NCBI RefSeq assembly: GCF_000024165.1
Contig: NC_013194.1
Location: 4,712,001-4,776,000 of the forward strand
Origin: Accumulibacter phosphatis
GTDB taxonomy: Bacteria > Pseudomonadota > Gammaproteobacteria > Burkholderiales > Rhodocyclaceae
Direction: 5' to 3'
DNA: 64,000 nt
Numbering within the stretch: position 1 is the first letter of the stretch; the number at the start of each line of letters is the position of its first letter. Shown here in pieces: positions 44,988-53,833 of the stretch. Under the pieces are notes generated by a model, which saw only the letters and a program-made list of their open reading frames with translations, had not been told where the DNA came from and ran no database searches. Made by a program: the position numbers and the translations under genes.

Positions 44988-46406
44988 ATGTCTGAAAGCT
45001 TGGCAACCGTCTCCTATCTCGGAGCAACGATTCTTTTCATTCTCTGCCTCGGCGGACTCAGCAATCAGGAGACCTCGCGCCGCGGCAACCTCTACGGGAT
45101 CATCGGCATGACCATCGCCGTTCTGGCGACGGTCTTCGGTCCGCGTGTCGGCAGCGCCGGTTATGCGTGGCTGATCGGCGCGATGGCTGTTGGTGCGACG
45201 ATCGGCATCTACGCCGCCCGCACCGTTCAGATGACTCAAATGCCCGAACTGGTCGCGCTGATGCACAGCATGGTCGGCCTTGCGGCGATGCTGGTCGGTT
45301 TTGCGAACTACATCGACCCGGTCACGTCCGCCGGCATGACCGGCGCCGAAAAGGCAATCCACGAGGTCGAGGTTTATGTGGGCATCCTGATCGGTGCAGT
45401 CACTTTTTCCGGCTCGGTCATCGCCTTCGGCAAGCTGTCCGGCAAGATCTCGGGCAACCCGATGCTGCTCCCCGCACGCCACTGGATCAACCTTGCCGGA
45501 TTGCTGATCGTCATCTACTTCGGACGCGAATTCCTGCACGCCGGCTCAATCAGCGACGGCATGACCCCGCTGGTCGTGATGACCGTCGTCGCCCTGCTCT
45601 TCGGCATCCACATGGTCATGGCGATCGGCGGCGCCGACATGCCGGTGGTGGTCTCGATGCTGAACAGCTACTCGGGCTGGGCAGCGGCGGCGACCGGCTT
45701 CATGCTCTCCAACGACCTGCTGATCGTCACTGGCGCGCTGGTCGGATCGAGCGGCGCGATCCTTTCGTACATCATGTGTGCGGCGATGAATCGCCACTTC
45801 ATCAGCGTCATCGCCGGCGGCTTCGGGACTACCGGAGGAACTCCCGCGCCGGCGGCCGGTGGAGCGCAACCGGCCGGTGAGGTCGTTCCGATCAGCGCCC
45901 CTGAGACTTGCGAGTTGCTGCGCGAGGCCAAGAATGTGATCATCGTCCCGGGTTATGGCATGGCGGTGGCGCAGGCGCAACACACGGTCTACGAGATCAC
46001 GCGCCTGCTGCGCGAAAAGGGTGTCAACGTTCGCTTCGGCATCCATCCCGTGGCGGGCCGCATGCCCGGGCACATGAACGTCCTGCTCGCCGAGGCCAAG
46101 GTGCCCTACGATATCGTGTTTGAAATGGACGAACTCAACGACGACTTTCCGCAAACCGACGTCGCCATGATCATCGGCGCCAACGACATCGTCAATCCGG
46201 CGGCACAGGATGACCCGACCAGCCCTATCGCCGGCATGCCGGTACTCGAAGTCTGGAAGGCGAAAACGTCGATCGTCATGAAGCGCAGCATGGCCTCCGG
46301 CTACGCCGGGGTGGACAACCCGCTGTTTTACAAGGACAACAACCGCATGCTCTTCGGCGATGCGAAGAAGATGCTTGATGAGGTACTGGTTGCCTTGAAG
46401 ACTTGA
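44988..46406 (+). CDS. pntB: NAD(P) transhydrogenase beta subunit
   Basis: Membrane and NADP(H)-binding subunit. I chose ATG 44988 (MSESLATV), 9 nt after AGGAG; ATG 44982 and TTG 44979 are alternatives. The 472 residues have about nine membrane helices followed by domain III with the NADP fold G-Y-G-M-A-V-A-Q-A-Q-H and the A-N-D-I-V-N-P-A-A-x-x-D-P segment. It lies 12 nt after pntA. Confidence 0.96.
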   Translation: MSESLATVSYLGATILFILCLGGLSNQETSRRGNLYGIIGMTIAVLATVFGPRVGSAGYAWLIGAMAVGATIGIYAARTVQMTQMPELVALMHSMVGLAAMLVGFANYIDPVTSAGMTGAEKAIHEVEVYVGILIGAVTFSGSVIAFGKLSGKISGNPMLLPARHWINLAGLLIVIYFGREFLHAGSISDGMTPLVVMTVVALLFGIHMVMAIGGADMPVVVSMLNSYSGWAAAATGFMLSNDLLIVTGALVGSSGAILSYIMCAAMNRHFISVIAGGFGTTGGTPAPAAGGAQPAGEVVPISAPETCELLREAKNVIIVPGYGMAVAQAQHTVYEITRLLREKGVNVRFGIHPVAGRMPGHMNVLLAEAKVPYDIVFEMDELNDDFPQTDVAMIIGANDIVNPAAQDDPTSPIAGMPVLEVWKAKTSIVMKRSMASGYAGVDNPLFYKDNNRMLFGDAKKMLDEVLVALKT

Positions 46407-46428
46407 GCGGCTGCTTCTGAACCACCTC

Positions 46429-46458
46429 GCACAACGCCCGCTCTCGCGGGCGTTGTGC
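46429..46458 (+). terminator. Terminator after pntB
   Basis: GCACAACGCCCGC and GCGGGCGTTGTGC form a perfect 13-bp stem with a 4-nt TCTC loop, 22 nt after the pntB stop. The T content downstream is weak, but the position and stability support a terminator. Confidence 0.75.
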
Positions 46459-46564
46459 CTTCTGACGGACCGAAAACCGCTCTCCAGCCAGAGTCCCCAT
46501 CACTCCCGGGCGCAGCCTGGACGATCAAAAGAAAGCGGCGAGTCCTCGGAAGTTGATCGACATC

Positions 46565-46573
46565 TGATAGAAT
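46565..46573 (+). promoter_or_regulatory. Possible extended -10 promoter of the CBS-domain gene
   Basis: TGATAGAAT is a good extended -10 element (TGn-TAGAAT), about 55 nt before the ATG at 46629 and downstream of the pntB terminator. No strong -35 is seen. Confidence 0.35.
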
Positions 46574-46628
46574 CGGTCAGATAAGTCAATTGGCGCATCA
46601 GCCAGCTATCCTATCTCTAGGGGGTCAC

Positions 46629-47090
46629 ATGGAGGTCAAAGAAGTTCTGCAGGTCAAAGATTCCGCGCTGTTCGCCGTACATCCCGACTCGCCTCTCTCC
46701 GAAGCGGTGATCATGATGTCCGAAAACGATATCGGCTCCGTCATCGTCATGGAGGGTGGCAAGCTGGCAGGGATGCTGACCTTCCGCGAGGTTCTGAGCA
46801 TACTCGCGAAACGCCAGACCGAACGCCGCGTCGGGCCGACCCCGCCCATTGCCGAGATCCTCGTCCTCGAAGCCATGGACCGCGATCCACCGACCACGGA
46901 CCCGGACATGGACGTCGATGAGTTGCGCCGAATCATGGTCGATACGCATACGCGCTACGTGCCGGTAATGGAAGGCGATACCATCGTCGGCATCGTTTCG
47001 TTCCATGACGTTGCCAAAGCGGTGCTCGAAGAGCGCAACATGGAAAACAAGCTGCTCAAGGCCTATATCAAGGACTGGCCTGCGCCCTGA
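46629..47090 (+). CDS. CBS-domain protein
   Basis: A 153-residue cytosolic protein made of two CBS motifs: residues about 10-60 (with D-I-G-S-V-I-V-M-E-G-G-K-L-A-G-M-L-T) and about 85-140 (with T-R-Y-V-P-V-M-E-G-D-T-I-V-G-I-V-S-F-H-D). Such proteins sense adenine nucleotides; the target is unknown. ATG 46629 after an AGGGGG stretch is preferred to TTG 46590. It is monocistronic and convergent with dgt. Confidence 0.88.
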   Translation: MEVKEVLQVKDSALFAVHPDSPLSEAVIMMSENDIGSVIVMEGGKLAGMLTFREVLSILAKRQTERRVGPTPPIAEILVLEAMDRDPPTTDPDMDVDELRRIMVDTHTRYVPVMEGDTIVGIVSFHDVAKAVLEERNMENKLLKAYIKDWPAP

Positions 47091-47100
47091 CGCAGGGCGC
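47082..47100. terminator. Hairpin between convergent CBS gene and dgt
   Basis: GCGCCCTG (47082-47089), loop ACG, CAGGGCGC (47093-47100). The stem overlaps the stop codon of the CBS gene. It may be a bidirectional terminator, but there is no T tract. Confidence 0.45.
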
Positions 47101-47147
47101 TAGACTTGCCGCCGGCCGCAGCGATGATCCTCGGCCGTTGGAGCGCG

Positions 47148-48269
47148 TCAACTGCCGCCAACCGAGAACAGGCGCCGGTGCTCCCTGATCGCATATCGGT
47201 CCGTCATTCCGGCAATGTAATCGGCAACCCTGCGTACCTGCTCGCCACCGGCAGCCACCTGGTACTGCGGAGGTAGCAAGCGCGGATCAGCGGTAAAGGC
47301 GGCAAACAGGTCACTGACGATTCGCTGCGCCTTGCTGGCCATTCGCAAGACCTGGTAGTGCTGGTAAAGGTGGCCTCGCAGGAAGCGCTTCATGTCGCGT
47401 TGGGCGGCAAAGACCTCATCCGAAAACGCGACCAGCGGCGGTGCACTGCGTACATCGTCGAGACTGCGTGGTCTGTGGCAGGCGAGGTGGCCGGCAGTTG
47501 CTTCGATCAGGTCGCAAACCAGCGTATTGATCATGCGGCGCACCGTCTCGTGAATCAAGCGACGCCCGCGGAGATTCGGGTATAGACCACGGACTTCGGC
47601 GATATGCCTGGCAAACAGGCTGACATCTTCCAGATCTTCCAGACTGATCAGACCAGCTCGCAACCCATCGTCGACGTCGTGGTTGTTGTAGGCAATTTCA
47701 TCGGCCAAATTGCAGATCTGCGCCTCGAGTGACGGTTGCATCCGCTTGAGGAAACGCTCGCCGACGTCGCCAAGCTGGCGAGCGTTGGCGAGCGAACAGT
47801 GCTTGACGATTCCCTCGCGCGTCTCGAAACACAGATTGAGACCATCGAACGCGGCGTAACGCTCCTCGAGCAGGTCGACTGTGCGCAGGCTCTGCAGATT
47901 GTGCTCGAAGCCGCCGTGCTCACGCATGCATTCGTTGAGCGCATCCTGGCCAGCGTGCCCAAAAGGCGTGTGCCCAAGGTCATGCGCGAGCGAGATGGCC
48001 TCGGCGAGGTCCTCGTCGAGTTGCAAGGCACGCGCAATTGCGCGCGCTATCTGGGCCACCTCGAGGCTGTGCGTCAGGCGAGTGCGGAACAGGTCACCTT
48101 CATGATTGACAAAGACCTGCGTCTTGTACTCCAAACGCCGGAAGGCCGTCGAGTGCACGATGCGGTCTCGGTCGCGCTGGAATTCGCTGCGATGCGCCGG
48201 CTCGCTGTCCGGGTACCGGCGGCCCCGGGAACTGGCGCCGGAGGCGGCATAGGGCGCCCGCTCAGGCAC
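47148..48269 (-). CDS. dgt: Deoxyguanosinetriphosphate triphosphohydrolase-like protein
   Basis: HD-domain dNTP triphosphohydrolase that trims nucleotide pools. The 373-residue protein has R-T-R-L-T-H-S-L-E-V (first His), the H-D pair in S-L-A-H-D-L-G-H-T-P-F-G-H and the later Asp in E-I-A-Y-N-N-H-D-x-D-D. Type 2 dGTPase length. It overlaps aroB by 8 nt and ends the pil-aro operon. Confidence 0.94.
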   Translation of the reverse strand: MPERAPYAASGASSRGRRYPDSEPAHRSEFQRDRDRIVHSTAFRRLEYKTQVFVNHEGDLFRTRLTHSLEVAQIARAIARALQLDEDLAEAISLAHDLGHTPFGHAGQDALNECMREHGGFEHNLQSLRTVDLLEERYAAFDGLNLCFETREGIVKHCSLANARQLGDVGERFLKRMQPSLEAQICNLADEIAYNNHDVDDGLRAGLISLEDLEDVSLFARHIAEVRGLYPNLRGRRLIHETVRRMINTLVCDLIEATAGHLACHRPRSLDDVRSAPPLVAFSDEVFAAQRDMKRFLRGHLYQHYQVLRMASKAQRIVSDLFAAFTADPRLLPPQYQVAAGGEQVRRVADYIAGMTDRYAIREHRRLFSVGGS

Positions 48270-49350
48270 GCGCGAAACGTGCGGCGATGGCGCGTCGGAC
48301 CTCAGATGCAGGCGCTTCGTCAGTCAGCACAGCCTCGCCGATCCGCTTCAGGAGAACGAGGCGAAGCCTCCCATCCTGCACCTTCTTGTCCTGCTGCATG
48401 AGATCGAGGTAGCGTTCGACCTCCAGCACAGGCCCGCGCACCGGCAGTCCAGCGCGCTGCAACAGTCGTTCGACACGAGCGACGTCTTGCTGGCCTATCC
48501 AGCCGAGCTGCGCCGAGAGTTGTGCAGCCATCAGCGTCCCCGCTGCGATGGCTTCTCCGTGCAGCCACTGGCCATAACCCATCCCGGTTTCAATCGCATG
48601 ACCGAAGGTGTGGCCCAAGTTGAGCAAGGCTCGTTCGCCGCTCTCACGCTCATCCGCGACAACCACTTCTGCCTTGTTCCGACAGGAACGGTAAATGGCC
48701 TCGGCCAGCACCGCCGGCTCGCGCGACAGCAGGCGATCGAGCTCGACCTCGAGCCATTCGAAGAAAGGCAAGTCCCTGATCAGCCCGTACTTGATGACTT
48801 CCGCCAACCCCGCTCGCAACTCGCGATCGGGCAGCGTCGTCAAGGTATCGGTGTCAGCCAGCACGAGCTGCGGTTGGTAGAAGGCGCCGATCATGTTCTT
48901 GCCAAGCGGGTGATTGATCGCCGTCTTGCCACCAACTGAAGAATCCACCTGCGCGAGCAGCGTCGTTGGGATCTGGATGAACGGCATGCCACGCTGAAAG
49001 CAAGCGGCGGCAAAGCCGCTCATGTCACCGACCACGCCACCGCCGAGAGCAATGAGTGTGGTGGTTCGCTCGCAACGGCGCTCGAGCAGGGTGTCGAAAA
49101 CCGAGTTCAGTGTTCGCCAGTCCTTGAACTTCTCGCCATCGGGGAGGATGATCTCGATGACTGCCGTGCCCGCGTGGCGCAACGCGCCCGCCAGTCGCGG
49201 CAGGTACAGGGGAGCAACCGTGCCGTTGGTGACGATTGCAACTCGCGGCTGTCGCAAGAAAGGCAGCAAGAGGTCGACGCGCTCGAGAAGTGCACGCCCA
49301 ATGTAGATAGGATAGGCGCGATCTCCCAGGGCAACGGTCAGCGTTTCCAT
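48262..49350 (-). CDS. aroB: 3-dehydroquinate synthase
   Basis: Second shikimate step, DAHP to 3-dehydroquinate. The 362-residue enzyme has the NAD region (G-G-G-V-V-G-D-M-x-G-F-A-A), P-T-T-L-L-A-Q-V-D-S-S-V-G-G-K-T, and the metal ligands in N-L-G-H-T-F-G-H-A. It overlaps aroK by 13 nt. Confidence 0.97.
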   Translation of the reverse strand: METLTVALGDRAYPIYIGRALLERVDLLLPFLRQPRVAIVTNGTVAPLYLPRLAGALRHAGTAVIEIILPDGEKFKDWRTLNSVFDTLLERRCERTTTLIALGGGVVGDMSGFAAACFQRGMPFIQIPTTLLAQVDSSVGGKTAINHPLGKNMIGAFYQPQLVLADTDTLTTLPDRELRAGLAEVIKYGLIRDLPFFEWLEVELDRLLSREPAVLAEAIYRSCRNKAEVVVADERESGERALLNLGHTFGHAIETGMGYGQWLHGEAIAAGTLMAAQLSAQLGWIGQQDVARVERLLQRAGLPVRGPVLEVERYLDLMQQDKKVQDGRLRLVLLKRIGEAVLTDEAPASEVRRAIAARFARA

Positions 49351-49874
49351 GGCACTTTCTTTTCCTTGATCATTTGGTTTACCACAGACTGCGCGGTGAT
49401 TCGGCTGCCACTGATCACCAAGTTCGCAATGCTGCGATAGAGCGGGTCTCGCTGCGCGTGCAGTTCCCGGAATTTTTGCAGAGGGTTGCCGACCTGCAGG
49501 AGCGGGCGGCCCTTGTCGTGCCGCGTGCGTTCGCAGAGGGTTTGCAGCGGTACGTCCAGGTAGATGACGAAGCCACTGTCTTTGAGGTTTTCGCGGTTGT
49601 CGGGCCGCAGCACGACGCCGCCGCCGGTGGCGACGACCTGACCACCAAGTCTCGCCAGGTCCGCTATCACTAGGGCCTCGCGCCTGCGAAAACCTTCTTC
49701 GCCTTCGATTTCGAAGATCGTCGGCAGGCTGACGCCTGTGCGAGCCTCGATCTCGTGATCGGAGTCGACAAAGCCGTAGGCTAGTCGTCTGGCCAAGGCT
49801 TTGCCAATTGTCGTTTTCCCGGCCCCCATCAGGCCAACCAGATAGACGTTGCGTTCGTCGTACTCGATCTTCAC
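49338..49874 (-). CDS. aroK: Shikimate kinase
   Basis: Phosphorylates shikimate. The 178-residue protein has Walker A G-L-M-G-A-G-K-T-T-I-G, the D-x-D shikimate site (D-S-D-H-E-I), and the G-G-G substrate loop (V-A-T-G-G-G-V-V). It lies 94 nt downstream of pilQ and is translationally coupled with aroB. Confidence 0.97.
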   Translation of the reverse strand: MKIEYDERNVYLVGLMGAGKTTIGKALARRLAYGFVDSDHEIEARTGVSLPTIFEIEGEEGFRRREALVIADLARLGGQVVATGGGVVLRPDNRENLKDSGFVIYLDVPLQTLCERTRHDKGRPLLQVGNPLQKFRELHAQRDPLYRSIANLVISGSRITAQSVVNQMIKEKKVPWKR

Positions 49875-49968
49875 GGCCCTATTCTAGCGCAGCGGCCGCG
49901 CTGCCGGCCCGTACCAGAAGACCGGGGCGAGCGTCGCGCTTCGCTATTCTGATCCCAAGGGGGTACAG

Positions 49969-52080
49969 TCAGCGTATGGCGAGGCCTTGGGCGACGATCC
50001 TCGGCGTGATGAAGATCAGCAGTTCCTGCTTGTCATCAATCCACTCGCGGCTCTTGAAGAGCCAGCCGATATAGGGAAGGTCGCCGAAAAAGGGAATGCG
50101 CTGGGTGTTGTTGCGCACTTCCTGCGTGTAAATCCCGCCGATCACCACCGTTCCACCGTTCTCAACCAGCACCTCGGTCTTCACGTGCTTGTTATCGATG
50201 GCCACACCAGCACCGGTGTTCAGACGCGTATTCGGCGTGTCCTTATTGACCTCGACCTTCATCGTCACGTTACCGTCCGGCGTGATCTGTGGCGTCACTT
50301 TCAACGACAAGACGGCCTTCTTGAAGGACACACTGGTCGCGCCGGAACTCGTCGCCTGCTGGTAGGGAATCTCGACGCCCTGCTCGATGAGTGCCTCGAT
50401 GTTGTTGGCAGTCATCACGCGCGGACTGGAAATCACCTTCCCACGGCCATCGGCTTCCAGCGCGGAAATCTCGGTGTTCAGAAACTGCGTCAGTGCGCTG
50501 TTGTAGAGAACCAGTGAGAACAGACCGGCATTACCCGTGCGCGGTGTGGCGGGAAGATTGACGTTGAAGGCGTCGGTGTTGAAGTTCGGAATGTCCCTGA
50601 CCTGCGTCGTGTAAAAGCCAGGAGTGTTCGCTCTCGCGCCAGCCATGGCGGTGCCGGAGGCTCCCTGCCCGCCAAACTGGTAGCCCTGTCTCTGATTCCA
50701 ACCGAGGCGAACGCCGAGGTTCTTGGCGAAACTGTCCCCAGCTTCAACGATCCTGGCCTCGATCATGACTTGCCGCGCCGCCACATCAACCTTGGTGATG
50801 ATGGCGCGGAGTTCGTCCAGACGGCTCGGCGTATCCTTGACAATGACCATGTTCGAACGTGGCTCCAGGACAGCGCTGCCACGCTTGGAAAGCATTCGCT
50901 GGGCCGGGTTGTCGAACAGCTTGTGCATGTCCTCGGCCCGGATATAGTTCAACTGGAAACTCTCGGTCTGCAGTGGTTCGAGGTCGCTGATCTGCGCCTT
51001 CGACTCGAACTCGAGCTTTTCCTTGGTCGCGATCTCATCGCGCGGCGCTATCAGAATGACGTTTCCATTCTTGCGCATGTCCAGGCCCTTTTGCTGCATG
51101 ATGATGTCGAGCGCCTGATCCCAGGGGACATCCTTGAGAATCAGTGTGATGGCGCCGCTCACGGAATCGCTGATGACCATGTTCATGCCGGTGAACTCGC
51201 CGATGACCTGCAGCAAACGACGGACATCGACGTTCTGGAAATTCAGCGACAACTTCTCTCCCTGATAGCCGCCGCGCGTCCCTTGAACCAGCTTATTCGG
51301 GTTCTCGATAACCGGTTTCACTTCGATGACGAATTGGGTATCGCTCTGATAAGCGTTGTGCTCCCACAGGCCACGCGGGACGATCGTCATGCGGGCGTTC
51401 TCGCCTTTCTGGACGGTGGTCACGGTCTGCACCGGGGTTGCGAAATCGGCCACGTCGAGCCGCTTGCGCAAGCTTTCCGGGACAGACACCTTGGCGAAGT
51501 CCACGACCAGACTCGATCCCTGCTGACGGATGTCGATGCCGGCATTCGAGTCACTTAGGTCCACAGTGATGCGCGCCTCGCCGTCCTTGCCGCGCCGGAA
51601 GGCAATGTCACGCACGCTGTTCAAGTGAGACGAAGCTACTGCCTTCGCGAAGTGGTCCACGGGTACCGCGCCTTCGGCGACCCGGCTCGGCGACAGCGCA
51701 AGCACCAGACTGTTGCCGTCGATTGTCGCTTCGTAGGTCATGACCTTGTGCAGGTTCAGGACGACGCGCGTGCGATCGTCGGCCTGAACGATATTCGCGC
51801 TCTTCAGATCGCCCTCGTTGAATGCCTGGCTGGATCTGCCGAGACCGTTCGTCGTGTTCGCGAAATCGAGCGCGATCCGCGCCGGCTTGGCAACGCTGAA
51901 CGCCGCGGGAAGGGCTTTCAAGGGCTCCTTGAAGGTGAGCTTGACGTTGAGCACCTGGCCTTGCTGCACGACGTTCATCGCCTCGATCGAGTTTGCTCCG
52001 GCGTCCTGTGCGCTGGCTGTCCCGAGCGCCAGTAACGCGCCGCCGACAAGACCGAGCAGGTAGTTTCTGATCTGCCTCAT
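49969..52080 (-). CDS. pilQ: Type IV pilus secretin
   Basis: Outer-membrane channel for the pilus. The 703-residue protein has a signal peptide ending near A-S-A-Q-D, two AMIN domains (about 30-250) that bind peptidoglycan, N0/N1 domains, and the C-terminal secretin domain with V-E-I-P-Y-Q-Q-A and the V-x-I-G-G-I-Y motif. It starts directly after pilP, its lipoprotein partner. Confidence 0.97.
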   Translation of the reverse strand: MRQIRNYLLGLVGGALLALGTASAQDAGANSIEAMNVVQQGQVLNVKLTFKEPLKALPAAFSVAKPARIALDFANTTNGLGRSSQAFNEGDLKSANIVQADDRTRVVLNLHKVMTYEATIDGNSLVLALSPSRVAEGAVPVDHFAKAVASSHLNSVRDIAFRRGKDGEARITVDLSDSNAGIDIRQQGSSLVVDFAKVSVPESLRKRLDVADFATPVQTVTTVQKGENARMTIVPRGLWEHNAYQSDTQFVIEVKPVIENPNKLVQGTRGGYQGEKLSLNFQNVDVRRLLQVIGEFTGMNMVISDSVSGAITLILKDVPWDQALDIIMQQKGLDMRKNGNVILIAPRDEIATKEKLEFESKAQISDLEPLQTESFQLNYIRAEDMHKLFDNPAQRMLSKRGSAVLEPRSNMVIVKDTPSRLDELRAIITKVDVAARQVMIEARIVEAGDSFAKNLGVRLGWNQRQGYQFGGQGASGTAMAGARANTPGFYTTQVRDIPNFNTDAFNVNLPATPRTGNAGLFSLVLYNSALTQFLNTEISALEADGRGKVISSPRVMTANNIEALIEQGVEIPYQQATSSGATSVSFKKAVLSLKVTPQITPDGNVTMKVEVNKDTPNTRLNTGAGVAIDNKHVKTEVLVENGGTVVIGGIYTQEVRNNTQRIPFFGDLPYIGWLFKSREWIDDKQELLIFITPRIVAQGLAIR

Positions 52081-52596
52081 TTACTTCGCTCCCTTCTCCT
52101 GCAGCAGCAAGGTGCTCGTTCTTTCCACCCAGTCACCTGCGGAATCCTGAATGAGTTCCCGCAGAGTTACCTCCGGCTCGGAAACGCTCACCACCACACC
52201 GAAGTTCTGCCCCATGTAGTTCCCAATCTTGGCTTGGTACAAGGTACCGTCAACCTGAATGATGGCGTACGATGCCTGCTTCCTGGTCATTACGCCCACG
52301 TATTTCAACGACTCGAGAGGATAGGCTTCGAGCGGCTCCTTGGGCCGATCCAGGTCAGGCCGGAAGCCAGTGCCACCCTTCTTTTCCTCCGGAGCCATCT
52401 TGCCCGGCTTGAAGGGATCCAGCAGGTTGCCGACATCATAGGGAACGGGCTCGTAGGGTTCCACTACGGGCAACGGCGGAATCTTGCCTTTGGCGTCCTG
52501 TGCGACAGTAGCCATCCATTGGCGCAATTCCTCCTGGTCGCCCGTGGCACAGCCGACCAGAACGAAACTGCACAGGAGAACAGCGAGTTTGCTCAT
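52081..52596 (-). CDS. pilP: Type IV pilus assembly lipoprotein
   Basis: A 171-residue lipoprotein with lipobox L-V-G-C-A (Cys15), a proline-rich linker, and the beta-rich PilP domain with L-E-S-L-K-Y-V-G. It links the inner-membrane PilMNO complex to PilQ. It overlaps pilO by 4 nt and abuts pilQ. Confidence 0.95.
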   Translation of the reverse strand: MSKLAVLLCSFVLVGCATGDQEELRQWMATVAQDAKGKIPPLPVVEPYEPVPYDVGNLLDPFKPGKMAPEEKKGGTGFRPDLDRPKEPLEAYPLESLKYVGVMTRKQASYAIIQVDGTLYQAKIGNYMGQNFGVVVSVSEPEVTLRELIQDSAGDWVERTSTLLLQEKGAK

Positions 52597-53267
52597 TTCT
52601 TCGCACCCTTGGCGGCTTGGGCGGCCTTCTTCTTCGCTGCCAACTCTTCTTCGTCGAGATACCGGAAGGTCTTGGTGACGGCATCCATCACCAGACTCCC
52701 ATCCTTGGCCTGCGGATTGGCGACGATGGAAACATTGTTCAAGGTGACAATCCTCGACAGTTTGCCGATGTCGCCGGCAAACGCACCAAAGTCATGGTAG
52801 CTCCCGGTCAAGCGCACGTTGATCGGCAGTTCCGCATAGAAATCCTTGACCTGCTCGACACCGGGCTTGAAGAGGTCGAACTGGAGCCCCCTGCCCATGC
52901 CCGCCTGATTGATCTCGACCAGCAGTGATTCGACTTCGGCCTTGTTTGGCAACTGCTTGAGCAGCGCCCCGAACGAGCGGTCAATCTCGTTCAACTGCTG
53001 GACGTAAAGGTCGAGATTCACTGCCTCCTTCTTCTTGGCAACGAACTCATCTCTCAACTTCAGCTCCGTCTGCTGCTTTTTTTCGAGCATATCCAGTTGG
53101 TCAACCCAGACAAACCACCAGCCCGCCAGCATTATCGCCACGAACAGGGCAAGCAGGATGGTCACCCGCGGTGCAGCGGGCCATGCCCCTACATCCTTAG
53201 GATTGAGATTCTGGAAATCGAGAAGGATGGCTCTGAAATCGATCACCGGGAACGCGGGTGCTTTCAT
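52593..53267 (-). CDS. pilO: Type IV pilus alignment protein PilO
   Basis: A 224-residue single-pass protein (helix at about residues 30-50, I-L-L-A-L-F-V-A-I-M-L-A-G) followed by a coiled coil and a ferredoxin-like periplasmic domain. The Y-H-D-F-G-A-F motif of the PilO family is present. The C terminus is Lys/Ala-rich. It overlaps pilN and pilP by 4 nt each. Confidence 0.95.
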   Translation of the reverse strand: MKAPAFPVIDFRAILLDFQNLNPKDVGAWPAAPRVTILLALFVAIMLAGWWFVWVDQLDMLEKKQQTELKLRDEFVAKKKEAVNLDLYVQQLNEIDRSFGALLKQLPNKAEVESLLVEINQAGMGRGLQFDLFKPGVEQVKDFYAELPINVRLTGSYHDFGAFAGDIGKLSRIVTLNNVSIVANPQAKDGSLVMDAVTKTFRYLDEEELAAKKKAAQAAKGAKK

Positions 53268-53833
53268 TTCTTCCCTCCCTGTGCGACAGGAGCGGCCCGC
53301 TTGAGCGACGCATTCATGCTGAATTCATTCAGGCGACGTTTGTCAAGCATTACCGCCTTGATCTCGACCAACTGCGGCTTTTCCAGCCATGGCGATGCCT
53401 CAATGTTGCGCATTAGCGTCGATACCCGGGCACCCGACTGCGCGTAACCGCCGAGGCTGAGTCGCTGGCCCTCCTGTTTGAGCGAGCGGATGAAGACGCC
53501 TTCGGGCATCTGCTTGGCCAGCTCGCTCAGCAGGCGCACCGCCTCCGCGCGATCACGCTGCAAGGACTCGATCACGCGTTTGCGCTCCATCAGTGCCTGG
53601 CTCTGCTCCTTCAACCTCTTGATCTGGTCGATCTGTTTGTCAAGTACGGCAATTTCCTTTTGAAGAAACTCGTTCTTGGCATCCTGCGCCGAGATATAGC
53701 CGCCGATTATCGAATAAACCAGAAAAACAAGCAGTCCGGCGAGCACCGAAACCAGCCCGAACAAGGCGTAGAACTGTTGCCGTCGCGCCCTGCGTTTCTC
53801 TTCCCGATGCGGCAGAAGATTGATACGTATCAT
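53264..53833 (-). CDS. pilN: Type IV pilus alignment protein PilN
   Basis: A 189-residue bitopic protein whose N terminus M-I-R-I-N-L-L-P-H-R-E-E-K-R is the conserved PilM-binding tail. A membrane helix (about 25-46), a coiled coil and a small periplasmic domain follow. It overlaps pilM and pilO by 4 nt. Confidence 0.95.
   Translation of the reverse strand: MIRINLLPHREEKRRARRQQFYALFGLVSVLAGLLVFLVYSIIGGYISAQDAKNEFLQKEIAVLDKQIDQIKRLKEQSQALMERKRVIESLQRDRAEAVRLLSELAKQMPEGVFIRSLKQEGQRLSLGGYAQSGARVSTLMRNIEASPWLEKPQLVEIKAVMLDKRRLNEFSMNASLKRAAPVAQGGKK

Noticed and set aside
43620..45539. 639-codon minus-strand open frame
   Set aside because: Antisense to pntA/pntB; His/Asp/Arg-rich composition typical of shadow frames.
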